Shown piece after piece: positions 8,205 through 20,106 of a DNA stretch of 64,000 nt. Source of the DNA: Suilimivivens aceti. GTDB taxonomy: Bacteria > Bacillota > Clostridia > Lachnospirales > Lachnospiraceae. Location: NCBI RefSeq assembly GCF_025567405.1, contig NZ_JAOQKJ010000003.1, positions 284,366-348,365 on the forward strand. Reading direction: 5' to 3'. The stretch's first letter is position 1. Every line of letters begins with the position of its first letter. The notes beneath the pieces were generated by a model. It made no database searches. It saw only the letters and a program-made list of their open reading frames with translations, and was not told the origin of the DNA. Both the position numbers and the translations under genes were made by a program.

Positions 8205-8446
8205 TACGGAGGGAGCGGAAAGGCTCTTTCCCTCGTGCTGATATTGTCATACACACACCACTCGGTGTACTTTGCACAGACGACAAAGGCGATGCCGAAT
8301 ACCACACCCAGCATGACGCGCAGCTTTCCGCTCACACCGATGCCGAATACGCCGAAAACGAGCAGCAGCGCAAGGGACAGCACCGTCCCAGCGATGAGCG
8401 AAAACAGCATTCCCTTGGGGATCCAGTTTTTGTAGTCAGGCTTCAT
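8180..8446 (-). pseudogene. N-terminal remnant of a membrane-anchored SAM methyltransferase-like gene
   Basis: The frame opens with MKPDYKNWIPKGM, followed by two hydrophobic helices (residues about 14-34 and 44-60) and KYTEWCVYDN, then changes into unrelated residues and stops. From memory this opening belongs to small class I methyltransferase proteins of gut Firmicutes whose catalytic domain follows the helices; here that domain is missing and the frame runs directly into the ABC ATPase remnant. An alternative reading is an independent two-helix membrane protein. Family assignment is from recall only. Confidence 0.5.
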
Positions 8447-8471
8447 TCTTGGGACTCTTCTAATGATTTTG

Positions 8472-8694
8472 TTATTCTTCCACCAACCAGCCGTCCACCG
8501 TCACGGTGACCACCTGCCACGGGATGAACTTCCCGCTCTGCTGGAGCGCCGTTTTCGCCGCTATCTCCAGCCCGCCGCAGCAGGGCACCTCCATGCGGAC
8601 AACGGTGACGCTTTTGATGTCGTTCTCCCGAAGGATCTCCGTCAGCTTTTCGGAATAATCCGCGCTGTCCAGTTTCGGGCAGCCCACAAGGGTG
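8472..8694 (-). CDS. 4Fe-4S binding protein, C-terminal part only (gene enters the N-gap)
   Basis: The visible 73 residues include LVGCPKLDSADYSEKLTEI and VTVVRMEVPCCGGLE, which I recall from the C-terminal half of short iron-sulfur proteins of Clostridia that carry a dicluster ferredoxin domain at the N-terminus. The cysteines in GCP and PCCGG look like cofactor ligands. The upstream part, including the start codon, lies in the undetermined bases. Because neighbouring genes are broken, it cannot be said whether this one is intact. Confidence 0.65.
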
Positions 8695-8972
8695 NNNNNN
8701 NNNNNNNNNNNNNNNNNNNNNNNNNNNNNNNNNNNNNNNNNNNNNNNNNNNNNNNNNNNNNNNNNNNNNNNNNNNNNNNNNNNNNNNNNNNNNNNNNNNN
8801 NNNNNNNNNNNNNNNNNNNNNNNNNNNNNNNNNNNNNNNNNNNNNNNNNNNNNNNNNNNNNNNNNNNNNNNNNNNNNNNNNNNNNNNNNNNNNNNNNNNN
8901 NNNNNNNNNNNNNNNNNNNNNNNNNNNNNNNNNNNNNNNNNNNNNNNNNNNNNNNNNNNNNNNNNNNNNNNN
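8695..8972. other. Assembly gap (278 N)
   Basis: Undetermined bases. The true length of the missing part is not known, so the ORFs around it and the order of pieces within the island rest on scaffolding. Confidence 1.
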
Positions 8973-9366
8973 CTTTCTTCTCAAAGTGCCGGATGCGGAC
9001 AGCCTTCTTCCTTCTACGCGTTAAAAAGCCCCCTTCGGGTGTATCGGCAAGTGCGGATGCACCGGGCCGCCACGGAGCGTTGGGCTTTTGCAGGCGGAAG
9101 AGACAGCTACGGTCTGTAGAGATTGGCAGGTCAGCGTCAGCTCGTACAATCTGATTTGATCATACCCACAGCCGCTTTGGCTGTGGGTATTTTCTGTTTG
9201 AACTCCGAAAGCTTTGCAGAACTCAAGGAGTCTAATGCCAAATTCAGTATGTCACCAACTATGAGGAAAACATCTTTTAGAGAAAGGTCAAAATTCAAAT
9301 GGTTCGGCAGGGAAGATAAACGGTGTCCTTTTGCGATGCCGCTTCCAAAAGATTACAGCTTCGTCC
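8973..9366. other. Post-gap stretch with no recognisable intact gene
   Basis: Apart from the terminator at 9162-9194, I find no supported gene in these 394 bases. A plus-strand frame that emerges from the gap and ends just before the terminator (GCIGKCGCTGPPRSVGLL in one frame) could be the tail of a gene lost in the gap. Between 9200 and 9366 nothing is recognised. Confidence 0.5.
9162..9194 (+). terminator. Rho-independent terminator
   Basis: A perfect 12-base-pair stem (ATACCCACAGCC with GGCTGTGGGTAT), a 5-base loop (GCTTT) and a following T-rich TTTTC. It ends whatever plus-strand unit comes out of the gap; it is nearly symmetric and could act in both directions. Confidence 0.85.
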
Positions 9367-9400
9367 CTTAACGAAGACTTTAAGTTAAATCTGTTATACT
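9367..9400 (+). promoter_or_regulatory. Promoter and operator of the CPBP protease gene
   Basis: CTTAAC (9367-9372), 5 bases, CTTTAA (9378-9383), 11 bases, TATACT as -10 (9395-9400). Order, half-sites and spacings equal those of the Msr operon promoter, so the same response regulator probably drives both. A further TTAAA lies just downstream (9385-9389). Confidence 0.65.
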
Positions 9401-9444
9401 GTAGCAGTCCCCTCAAAAATACAGACAGGAGAAAAATTGACCAT

Positions 9445-10233
9445 ATGATGAAAAAAAGATATTTCGCTATCCCTATTCTTGCAATCGCACTGCATTTTTT
9501 GCTGTCCAATCTGTTGTATTTCCTTGTGGAAAGGCTCGTTTTGGATGTTTTTCATATCCCACCGCAGCAATTTATGAAATACTCATATTGGGGCGAGATT
9601 TTGATCTACTCTGTTCTTATCCTCGTGTTCTTCATGCTCTATAAACTGCTTTGGAGGAAAGAGGTAAGCGAACTGCACACAATGACAAATTTTAAAGACG
9701 TGCTCGGCAGTCTGGTCGTGGGATTTGGCATTTGCGGAATCTCCGGTCTTTGGATCATGCTGGCAGAACAGTTTCCCTCGCTTCAAAAAAGCGTTGAGGC
9801 AATGAATGCCGGTGCTGAAAATATTGCCGGTGGAAATGCATTTGGAACATTTATGATCGCGGTGATTGCTGCACCTGTTGTAGAAGAAATTCTATTCCGC
9901 GGCATTGTGCTTCGTTCCATGCGAAAATTCAGTCCCGCTTGGGCCTCGATTCTAATATCATCTGTACTCTTCGGTGTTTATCACCTGAATATCGTGCAGG
10001 CTATCTATGCCACCCTTATGGGCATTGCCGCGGGAATCCTTTACGAGAAGAAAAGGAACCTGCTGTTTCCTATCCTCGTGCATTTTGCAAACAACCTCAT
10101 TACTATGCTGCAGGGCTTTGCACCATCCGAAGTGAATGAACTGATCAGCATTTTTATTCTGATCATGATCGCTCCGGCAGGGTATATCGTCTGCCGCTCA
10201 CTCCGACAGGACAAAAGAGCAGATAGTATGTAA
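9445..10233 (+). CDS. CPBP-family intramembrane metalloprotease (Abi/CAAX type)
   Basis: Polytopic membrane protein of 262 residues with about seven or eight hydrophobic segments. The catalytic motifs are EEILFRG (Glu147, Glu148, Arg152), a His in GVYHLN (His180), and HFANN (His213, Asn217). Members cleave or modify membrane substrates, including prenylated proteins and bacteriocin precursors; the substrate here is unknown. The start ATG at 9445 follows GGAG in gacaggag by a suitable distance; the 38 extra codons upstream in the frame cover the promoter and are rejected. It stands alone between its own promoter and a strong terminator. The operator shared with the Msr system suggests an envelope-stress function. 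Confidence 0.93.
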   Translation: MMKKRYFAIPILAIALHFLLSNLLYFLVERLVLDVFHIPPQQFMKYSYWGEILIYSVLILVFFMLYKLLWRKEVSELHTMTNFKDVLGSLVVGFGICGISGLWIMLAEQFPSLQKSVEAMNAGAENIAGGNAFGTFMIAVIAAPVVEEILFRGIVLRSMRKFSPAWASILISSVLFGVYHLNIVQAIYATLMGIAAGILYEKKRNLLFPILVHFANNLITMLQGFAPSEVNELISIFILIMIAPAGYIVCRSLRQDKRADSM

Positions 10234-10260
10234 GGGGTTTATACAATGTATAAAGCATAC

Positions 10261-10297
10261 AGCGGCACAGAGCAAACTCTCTGTGCCGCTGTTTTTT
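10261..10297 (+). terminator. Rho-independent terminator after the CPBP gene
   Basis: A 12-base-pair stem (AGCGGCACAGAG with CTCTGTGCCGCT), a 6-base loop and a run of six T. It lies 28 bases after the stop codon of the protease gene. Confidence 0.9.
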
Positions 10298-10537
10298 AAT
10301 CTCCTTCGTAATAGAGCCGCATGGGAAAAGGAACCGGGCACAGTAAGCAGGTACACACGGCCGGTCCCAAAGCCCCCGGAGATATCCAATGACCGCAGGC
10401 CTTGTGTATGAGGAACACACCCCCTGTGGTCAACATGTCCAGGATGACTATCCATTATGACTGCAAAAAGCAGAAGCCACATCGGCAGATCAAAAACATC
10501 TTTGCAGATACTCGATCACGCGCTCTCTTGTCTGCTG
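10298..10537. other. Stretch without recognised gene
   Basis: Several overlapping frames are open on both strands, but none has a ribosome binding site or a recognisable motif. Possibly remnants of the element's former genes. Nothing can be supported. Confidence 0.4.
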
Positions 10538-10972
10538 TTATGGCAGTCTCCTATGCACTGTGCGGTTCATTATATCCTCACATATGTCCTCGGAACAGGG
10601 ATCGCACACATATTCGCGAAGCTTTCCGCAGTAGAGCAGTGTGTGCGGCATTCTAAGGAACTGCATCGGCTGTATGATAGAGGAACGTAACTGTTCCGTG
10701 CCGTCAACCCGACTTTTTGTGAGAAGCTCTCCGACAAACTCTGAGCAGTAATAGCAGCTCTCCTGCTTCCAGACAATATGGAATGCGTGTTGTTCTTCTG
10801 TGACACTCACGCTCAAAACCATCACTTTGGTTTCGGAAAAACGCTTGAAGGTACCGGTACGGAGCGACTCTATCACGAAGCCGCCCGCAGCCAACAGGCA
10901 AGGGGATGAAAAGATCAGTCGCCCTGCGATTCGCAAAGCGGCTGATCCATTGCTCTTACGCTGTATTTGCAT
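10538..10972 (-). CDS. Hypothetical protein coupled to the HipA-like gene
   Basis: A 144-residue frame whose ATG overlaps the stop of the HipA-like gene (TAATG), the classic arrangement for translational coupling. The central part (VSVTEEQHAFHIVWKQESCY, GELLTKSRVDG, LRMPHTLLYCGKLREYVCD) looks protein-like, with a CYYC pair and a later CDPCSEDIC cluster; the first 30 residues are less convincing. I do not recognise the family. It could also be a chance open frame in GC-rich DNA, since opposing frames are open as well. Confidence 0.35.
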   Translation of the reverse strand: MQIQRKSNGSAALRIAGRLIFSSPCLLAAGGFVIESLRTGTFKRFSETKVMVLSVSVTEEQHAFHIVWKQESCYYCSEFVGELLTKSRVDGTEQLRSSIIQPMQFLRMPHTLLYCGKLREYVCDPCSEDICEDIMNRTVHRRLP

Positions 10973-12474
10973 TACAGTTCCATTTTCGGTGCGTAATCCG
11001 CGGCAACTTCTTCTCGGACATCGTCCTCGGTGGTATCGAGCTGCCGTGGCGCCTGCGTCATCGCAAGCTCCTGCAGATGACCAATCCGGCGCCGCACGCT
11101 TTCCGTGATCGCATGGATACGTCCCTCATCGATATAGTCGGCAGCTTCCTCACAAGACAGTACGCCGGAGATCAGCTCGTCTACATCGGAGAGGCGATCA
11201 AAGTCGATCCAATCAAAATCGGTCACCAGCTTCAGCTGCTCGGCGTGGTGGTTTTTGAAGGGCTTGCAGACCACATCCTTTTCCGAGCGCATCTGACCGG
11301 GCATCTTATCATAGCCAAGGGAGGAGCCGCTGTCATAGATCGGAGCCATACCGAGCCATTCTAGCGTTTCCGCGTTTCGCAGTGCCCCAAAGTTATTGAA
11401 GTGGCGATCCTCGTTTGCAATAATATAGTCCAGCACCAGCATCCGGTCTAAAAACGGCGTAATGTTCCCGATGCCGAGCAGCTCGCAGCACTCCAATAGA
11501 TGCCGGTATCGGGAGGTGCTGTTCTTCTGCTTTTTCGCCTGCAGCAGCCTCCACGCCGGGATCAACTCCGTATTCTCCGTAACAAAATCCTCACAGACCG
11601 AGTAGGGTGCATCCTTACTCCAGATGACTGTATACGATACATGAGGAATGCCGAGCCGCTCCATGATGCCGGAGGCGATTGCCTCGTTGAACGGCTGCTG
11701 ACGGAACGGGTTGCTGCCGCCCTTGATCAGGCACCGCTTCCCATCGATGATCTTCCACCGCTTTTTCAGATTGCCGTCCGATGTACTGTCGGGGGAGCTG
11801 AAATTGAGCGTGTCCTTCTTCTTTCGTTCTCCGAACAGCACATCTCCAATGTCCTCCGAGAAATCATTTTGGAAAAAGTTGATGTCCTCCCACCGAAGCT
11901 CCGCGCCTTCCGGGCAGATCCAGTACTGATCCGATAGGCTCAGCCCGTAGCAGCGGACGAGCAGTATTTTGGTGTCTGCCACCCCCAACGATTCCAGTGC
12001 TTCCGGCACACCGCTACGGCTTGCCGGAATAGAGCGATCCCGCCACCAGTCGTTAAACGCCGCACGGTCGGCGATTTCGTTTCGCACAGGAATGCCGATA
12101 GGCAGATGCTCCGGTGCGTAGACACTGCCAATTTTTTGTATAAAGCCGGTCACATCGTCCAGCTCGAGCTCTGCCACGGGGGTTCGTTTATGCATAAAGG
12201 TGCATTTCATACCTGTCGCCTCATTTCGTCTGCTTTTCTGTGATTTCAATATGCGCAGCTGCGCCAGCAGTTCCTTGCGCTTTTCGATTTTATCTGCCAG
12301 CGGCGCGATCTCACTGTCGTGCAGATAGCGGCTCTGCTTGACGCCGTTTTCCGACCACTGGTGATAGTAATAGACCTTTCCGCCGATGGTTTTTTTGGAA
12401 AGATACCCCTTCGGCAGTCCGGCGATCTGCTCTGTCAGTTCCGTGATGCGCCTTAGCTGCTCCCTATTATCCAT
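10972..12474 (-). CDS. HipA-like Ser/Thr kinase domain protein
   Basis: A 500-residue protein. The C-terminal two thirds carry HipA_C features: SPDSTSDGNLKKRW, a Lys in RCLIKGGS (about 251), the catalytic-loop motif NEDRHFNN (354-361) and metal-site Asp in IYDSG (379-383). HipA kinases phosphorylate translation factors or aminoacyl-tRNA synthetases and act as toxins or regulators. The first about 85 residues (LPKGYLSKKTIGGKVYYYHQ, SRYLHDSEIAPLADKIEKRK) are a separate basic, helical module. The start at 12474 is chosen because GAGGTGA precedes it by 6 bases; the frame extends 23 codons further up without support. No HipB-like antitoxin is next to it. Substrate unknown. Confidence 0.86.
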   Translation of the reverse strand: MDNREQLRRITELTEQIAGLPKGYLSKKTIGGKVYYYHQWSENGVKQSRYLHDSEIAPLADKIEKRKELLAQLRILKSQKSRRNEATGMKCTFMHKRTPVAELELDDVTGFIQKIGSVYAPEHLPIGIPVRNEIADRAAFNDWWRDRSIPASRSGVPEALESLGVADTKILLVRCYGLSLSDQYWICPEGAELRWEDINFFQNDFSEDIGDVLFGERKKKDTLNFSSPDSTSDGNLKKRWKIIDGKRCLIKGGSNPFRQQPFNEAIASGIMERLGIPHVSYTVIWSKDAPYSVCEDFVTENTELIPAWRLLQAKKQKNSTSRYRHLLECCELLGIGNITPFLDRMLVLDYIIANEDRHFNNFGALRNAETLEWLGMAPIYDSGSSLGYDKMPGQMRSEKDVVCKPFKNHHAEQLKLVTDFDWIDFDRLSDVDELISGVLSCEEAADYIDEGRIHAITESVRRRIGHLQELAMTQAPRQLDTTEDDVREEVAADYAPKMEL

Positions 12475-12539
12475 GTCTGTCACCTCATCTTTCAAGGATA
12501 TTATACCCCGACTTAACCCCCTGTTGTCAACGCTGTGCT

Positions 12540-12712
12540 TCATAAAAGCGCGGCGGCGATCCGCGACATGATAAACTCCACGCAGGGTATCGCCACGCTG
12601 TTACCGAGGGCTTTGTAGCGGGCGGAGTCCGATGCGTTTGGGATGTCCGTCCAGCCGTCCGGGAATCCATCACGCTGCCGCCCTGGTCGTTGAGGCATAA
12701 AACAGACGGCAT
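12540..12712 (-). pseudogene. DNA cytosine-5 methyltransferase, C-terminal remnant
   Basis: The end of the frame at 12540 reads PDGWTDIPNASDSARYKALG, then NSVAIPCVEFIMSRI, which is the typical C-terminus of C5 DNA methyltransferases (target-recognition and final helix). Just upstream, VLCLNDQGGSVMD is in another frame, and in intact phage-type enzymes this motif lies well before PDGWTDIP, so a deletion with frameshift has joined the two. The catalytic PCQ and ENV motifs are absent. Not functional. Confidence 0.7.
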
Positions 12713-12786
12713 GGGATAGTCGCCACACCGTATTCCGGGTGGCTGGGGTTACTGAGAACTGCTTGACCGGCCTTTGCCATGTTGTA

Positions 12787-13248
12787 TTACATTGTCTGCT
12801 CCTGCGAGGCTCGTTCCAATGCGTCCTCCTGCTGACGGACGCGCTCGTCCAGATCCGGCACACATATCTCAATCTGTTGCTGGACGCTGTGGATCAGCTC
12901 CACCTTCTTATCCGTAAGCTCAAAGAAGTCCTCATTCACAGAGTTGGTGCAGCATCGGTAAATCTCAGTCAGCTGCTCCGGGCTGAAAAGCTGCTCCTTT
13001 TGGATAAGCCCAGAGCGTGCGGTGAAATCCTGCTTGGCAGCATCGTAGTTCTCCATGAAGTAGTGCCCGTGTACCACGCCTGTGCGGTCATAGTCCCAAT
13101 CCCATGTGACGAATTGAACGCCGTATTTGCTCGAAGCACCTGCCAGCACCGTGCCGCCAAAGTCAGCGAGGTTGCGGTAGTCGCCATCCAGCCCGCTGGC
13201 TTTGAGTTGCGGGGCGGCTTCCATCGCGGTCATATACTCCAGCGCCTT
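12787..13248 (-). pseudogene. C-terminal remnant of a conserved mobile-element protein
   Basis: An open frame of about 150 residues (from KALEYMTAMEA to ERASQEQTM) with FGGTVLAGASSKYGVQFVTW, HGHYFMENYDAAKQDF and LFSPEQLTEIYRCC. I recall this type of sequence as the tail of long proteins encoded inside integrative elements of gut Firmicutes, but I am not certain of the family name. The in-frame stop at 13249-13251 directly upstream of the homologous part means the N-terminal part is gone. The ATG at 13233 could still allow a 148-residue product. Confidence 0.55.
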
Positions 13249-13249
13249 T

Positions 13250-13553
13250 TAGAAATTGAAAAAGGGCTCCGCTTTTTCGGCCCGTCAAAACCGACAAAAC
13301 GACACCCAAATATTTGTGATTCTCTTTCTGCGATGATGCCGCTTTTTTGGAGAAAAAAGTCCTCTCTAAAAGGGCACTGGAGGTTGGAAACTGTCCAAGA
13401 CATGAGATCCTCCAGTTCAAATCCGGTCAGTTGCTCCGAAACCTCCATAAAAATCTATGGTTCAAAAGAAGAAATCCGGGCTCGAAACAGCCCAGAAACG
13501 GTTGATGCGCCTGACTTTGCGCCAGACGCATCTATACCGGTAACTCTTTATAC
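13250..13553. other. Spacer between island and tRNA genes
   Basis: Sequence here is transcribed after the last tRNA gene. It contains a terminator candidate near 13256-13283 and an imperfect hairpin at about 13504-13532 (GATGCG with CGCATC). An open minus-strand frame (13230-13448, MEVSEQLTGFELEDLMSWTV...) exists but crosses the island junction and has no recognised motif. I would not call it a gene on this evidence. Confidence 0.5.
13256..13283 (-). terminator. Candidate terminator of the rRNA-tRNA operon
   Basis: On the minus strand GGGCCG, a short A-rich loop, CGG, AG and CCC are followed by TTTTT. The stem is short and interrupted, but it is the first T-run hairpin after tRNA-Leu, and the foreign island starts a few bases beyond it. 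Confidence 0.4.
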
Positions 13554-13637
13554 TGCTGGTGGCCGGACTTGAACCGGCACGGGATTGCTCCCGAGGGATT
13601 TTAAGTCCCTTGCGTCTGCCTATTCCGCCACACCAGC
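13554..13637 (-). tRNA. tRNA-Leu (TAA)
   Basis: An 84-base cloverleaf with a long variable arm. Acceptor GCTGGTG pairs with CACCAGC, the anticodon loop is CTTAAAA, and the T arm is GTTCAAGTC. The CCA end is not encoded. Confidence 0.95.
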
Positions 13638-13660
13638 ATAATCAATATAAAATTGATTCG

Positions 13661-13733
13661 TGGGACCTATAGGGCTCGAACCTATGACCCTCTGCTTGTA
13701 AGGCAGATGCTCTCCCAGCTGAGCTAAGATCCC
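13661..13733 (-). tRNA. tRNA-Val (TAC)
   Basis: A 73-base cloverleaf. Acceptor GGGATCT, anticodon stem-loop with CTTACAA, T loop GTTCGAGCC. Confidence 0.95.
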
Positions 13734-13767
13734 ATATTATAATTCACTGAGGAAAATCCTCTGTAAG

Positions 13768-13841
13768 CGACCCGGATGGGGTTCGAACCCACGACCTCCG
13801 CCGTGACAGGGCGGCGCTCTAACCAGCTGAGCCACCAGGCC
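13768..13841 (-). tRNA. tRNA-Asp (GTC)
   Basis: A 74-base cloverleaf. Acceptor GGCCTGG pairs with CCGGGTC (two G-U pairs), anticodon loop CTGTCAC, discriminator G as expected for Asp. Confidence 0.95.
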
Positions 13842-13875
13842 ATATCGCATTTAAAACCTGTTATATAAAATAAAA

Positions 13876-13949
13876 TGGACCTTCGGGGACTCGAACCCAG
13901 GACCGACCGGTTATGAGCCGGTTGCTCTAACCAACTGAGCTAAAGGTCC
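13876..13949 (-). tRNA. tRNA with CAT anticodon (Met or Ile2)
   Basis: A 74-base cloverleaf, acceptor GGACCTT, anticodon loop CTCATAA. It is not the initiator type, which would have three G-C pairs below the loop and a mismatched first pair. The GGACCTT acceptor resembles Firmicutes Ile2, read as AUA after lysidine modification, but elongator Met cannot be excluded by eye. Confidence 0.9.
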
Positions 13950-13986
13950 GTATACCCTTACGGGTCTACAATAAAAACTATCTGAA

Positions 13987-14058
13987 TGACTCCAACGGGA
14001 ATCGAACCCGTGTTACCGCCGTGAAAGGGCGATGTCTTAACCGCTTGACCATGGAGCC
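13987..14058 (-). tRNA. tRNA-Glu (TTC)
   Basis: A 72-base cloverleaf. Acceptor GGCTCCA pairs with TGGAGTC, anticodon loop CTTTCAC. Confidence 0.95.
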
Positions 14059-14112
14059 TTCTTTTCCTTTTTTAAACAGCTCCGCTGTTTCCTTAAGGCT
14101 TCACACCTTAAA

Positions 14113-14184
14113 CTCCCCGAGTAGGGCTCGAACCTACAACAACTCGGTTAACAGCCGAGTGCTCTACCATTGAGCTATCGAGGA
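14113..14184 (-). tRNA. tRNA-Asn (GTT)
   Basis: A 72-base cloverleaf. Acceptor TCCTCGA pairs with TCGGGGA, anticodon loop CTGTTAA, discriminator G. It is the first tRNA after the 23S gene. Confidence 0.95.
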
Positions 14185-14247
14185 TTACTCTAAAAGGTTT
14201 TCATACCTTCAAAACCGAACATCAAATCTCATATCTTTCCGCAATTC

Positions 14248-17150
<2,903 letters not shown>

Positions 17151-17523
17151 AATAACTTGAAAGCGGTTCTGATCGGTCTTATGGCTGCGGAAAGTTTACT
17201 TCCTCATGTCTGGGGAATGAAAAAAGATCATTCACGATAATAGAAAGTTTACTTTCTATTATATGCGAAGCAAAGGATACGAAGAAGGCTCTGCCTTCGA
17301 GTAACCGCTCCGCTTCTTTCTTCCTTCGTTTTTATGCTGTTAATGTCTAGCGTGACACTAACAACATTCATTGCTTTGTTTTTCTTTGTTAAGAAATAAA
17401 TCTCTAGATGTCTCTCTTAATCAATCTACTTGTCTGTTTTAGAAGTTTCCTTCCTTTACAGACGTTGGATACTTGATCTGATATTCGGTTTTCAAGGTAC
17501 GATTTGTGAAATTTCTTTCACAG
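17151..17523 (-). other. Transcribed spacer between tRNA-Ala and 23S
   Basis: No gene. Several hairpins that fit rRNA processing are visible, for example AATAGAAAGT with ACTTTCTATT near 17240-17262 and GAAGGC...GCCTTC-like pairs near 17285-17303. The rest is AT-rich leader for the 23S precursor. Confidence 0.6.
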
Positions 17524-17596
17524 TGGAGACTAAGAGATTCGAACTCTCGACCCCCTGCTTGCAAGGCAGGTGCTCTCCCAACTGAGCTAAGCCCCC
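17524..17596 (-). tRNA. tRNA-Ala (TGC)
   Basis: A 73-base cloverleaf. Acceptor GGGGGCT, anticodon loop CTTGCAA, T arm GTTCGAATC. It lies in the rRNA operon only 3 bases after the 5S gene in the direction of transcription. Confidence 0.95.
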
Positions 17597-17599
17597 ATG

Positions 17600-17718
17600 G
17601 ATCCGGCAGCCACCTGCTTTCCCATACCGTCTCCAGTATAGTATCATCGGCCGCTTAGGTCTTAACCATCGTGTTCGGGATGAGAACGGGTGTGTCCCCT
17701 AAGCGCATCGCCACCGGA
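17600..17718 (-). rRNA. 5S ribosomal RNA (between 16S and 23S)
   Basis: About 118 bases. It begins with TTCCGGTGGCGATGCGC, contains the conserved CCGTTCTCATCCCGAACACG loop region and ends with GGTGGCTGCCGGA, which pairs with the 5' end. It sits upstream of the 23S gene, not behind it as in the usual operon. No second 5S copy is present after the 23S gene, where tRNA-Asn follows directly. Confidence 0.92.
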
Positions 17719-17920
17719 ATTGTTTGTTGTCTTTTCTTTCGTCCATGTGCCGATTCCCCTTCACCCTCGGCATCCTTCGGATACCTCGTGCTCGGTCAAT
17801 CGCCTTATGCCTGAAGCCAATGTCAAAGCCTCTGGAATGCTGGCATTCCATTTCCTTTTCCATTGTCTTCCGTCACATGGACTCCTTGACAACTAGACAG
17901 TAATGTAACCCTTACTTTTT

Positions 17921-19468
<1,548 letters not shown>

Positions 19469-19763
19469 TAGTTTTCTCCTTAACCCGGATCAACATCTGG
19501 TTGATCCTATCCGTCTATCCGATCTTAAATCAGATGACTTACTGTTAGGTTTGCTTTCGCTTGTTTTCGACTATTTCTAGTCCTCTGAATCTTCTTCAGA
19601 GCTTTGTCCTCTCGGACTTTCTCATTTAGAATTTTCAGGGTTGCATTACTGTTTATTTGTCAAGGTACGTGCAAAGTGGGATTTTGTATGAAGCATTTCC
19701 CAAAAACCTGCATCGCAGATCTGCTTCGCATTCGTTGCTGTGTCTCTCAGACGCAACTCTGAT

Positions 19764-19792
19764 ATAATATCATGTGTTTCTGTCTGTGTCAA
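19764..19792 (-). promoter_or_regulatory. rRNA operon promoter
   Basis: On the minus strand TTGACA (19792-19787), 17 bases, TATTAT (19769-19764). A perfect -35 and a near-perfect -10, about 295 bases ahead of the mature 16S 5' end. The 19469-19763 leader is transcribed spacer with no gene. An upstream AT-rich stretch (19793-19830, T and A runs) could serve as an UP element. Confidence 0.85.
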
Positions 19793-20106
19793 CACCTTTT
19801 TTGAGATTTTTTATTTTTGTTTTTCTTCTCAGAAAAACCTCTCTTCCGTCACGCCGGATCTCTTACCAGCTCTTTCAGACGGTGGAATTTGATTATAACA
19901 CTGCACCGGACTTAATGTCAATCCCCAATTTTCTGCAGTCTTGATAGCGTCCTGATAGCGTTCTAATAGCGGTTTTAATAGTGTCCGACAAGAAATGAAC
20001 ACCAGCAGTATTTAATATGAATTCTTCTCCCTTGAATGCAAAGAGCTGATGCTTCTGCGAATAAATAATCGCAGAGGTCACCAGCTCTACCAGCATTTTG
20101 AATTAC
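19793..20106. other. Region between the amidase gene and the rRNA promoter
   Basis: No supported gene in 314 bases. A minus-strand frame of 67 residues (19893-20096, MLVELVTSAIIYSQKHQLFA...) starts 10 bases after the amidase stop but has no ribosome binding site and no known motif; I rate it below 0.25 as a gene. Confidence 0.4.

Larger units (their letters stand above)
2106..13249. mobile_element. Accessory island, probably a decayed integrative element
   Basis: Between the truncated acetolactate synthase and the tRNA/rRNA operon lies about 11 kb whose bases are clearly richer in G and C than both flanks. It carries accessory genes (Msr repair cassette, two-component system, CPBP protease, HipA-like kinase) interspersed with at least four broken genes of kinds often found inside integrative and conjugative elements. 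The right end is sharp: the last fragment (KALEYMTAMEA...) hits a stop codon of foreign context at 13249-13251. No integrase, relaxase, type IV secretion gene or clear attachment repeat is visible, so both the element type and the exact ends are inferred. The N-gap at 8695 shows that the assembly itself is incomplete here. Confidence 0.6.

Noticed and set aside
8463..9119. Plus-strand frame through the N-gap
   Set aside because: More than 90 of its codons are undetermined bases; only its last residues are real sequence.
2106..13249. Integrase, relaxase, transposase or conjugation gene in the island
   Set aside because: None could be recognised; the N-gap and broken genes may have removed them, so mobility is not claimed.
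13230..13448. Minus-strand frame MEVSEQLTGFELEDLM...
   Set aside because: It crosses the junction between tRNA spacer and island, has no ribosome binding site and no motif I recognise.
13504..13532. Hairpin GATGCG...CGCATC ahead of the terminator
   Set aside because: Imperfect and without T run; most likely part of tRNA precursor processing or chance.
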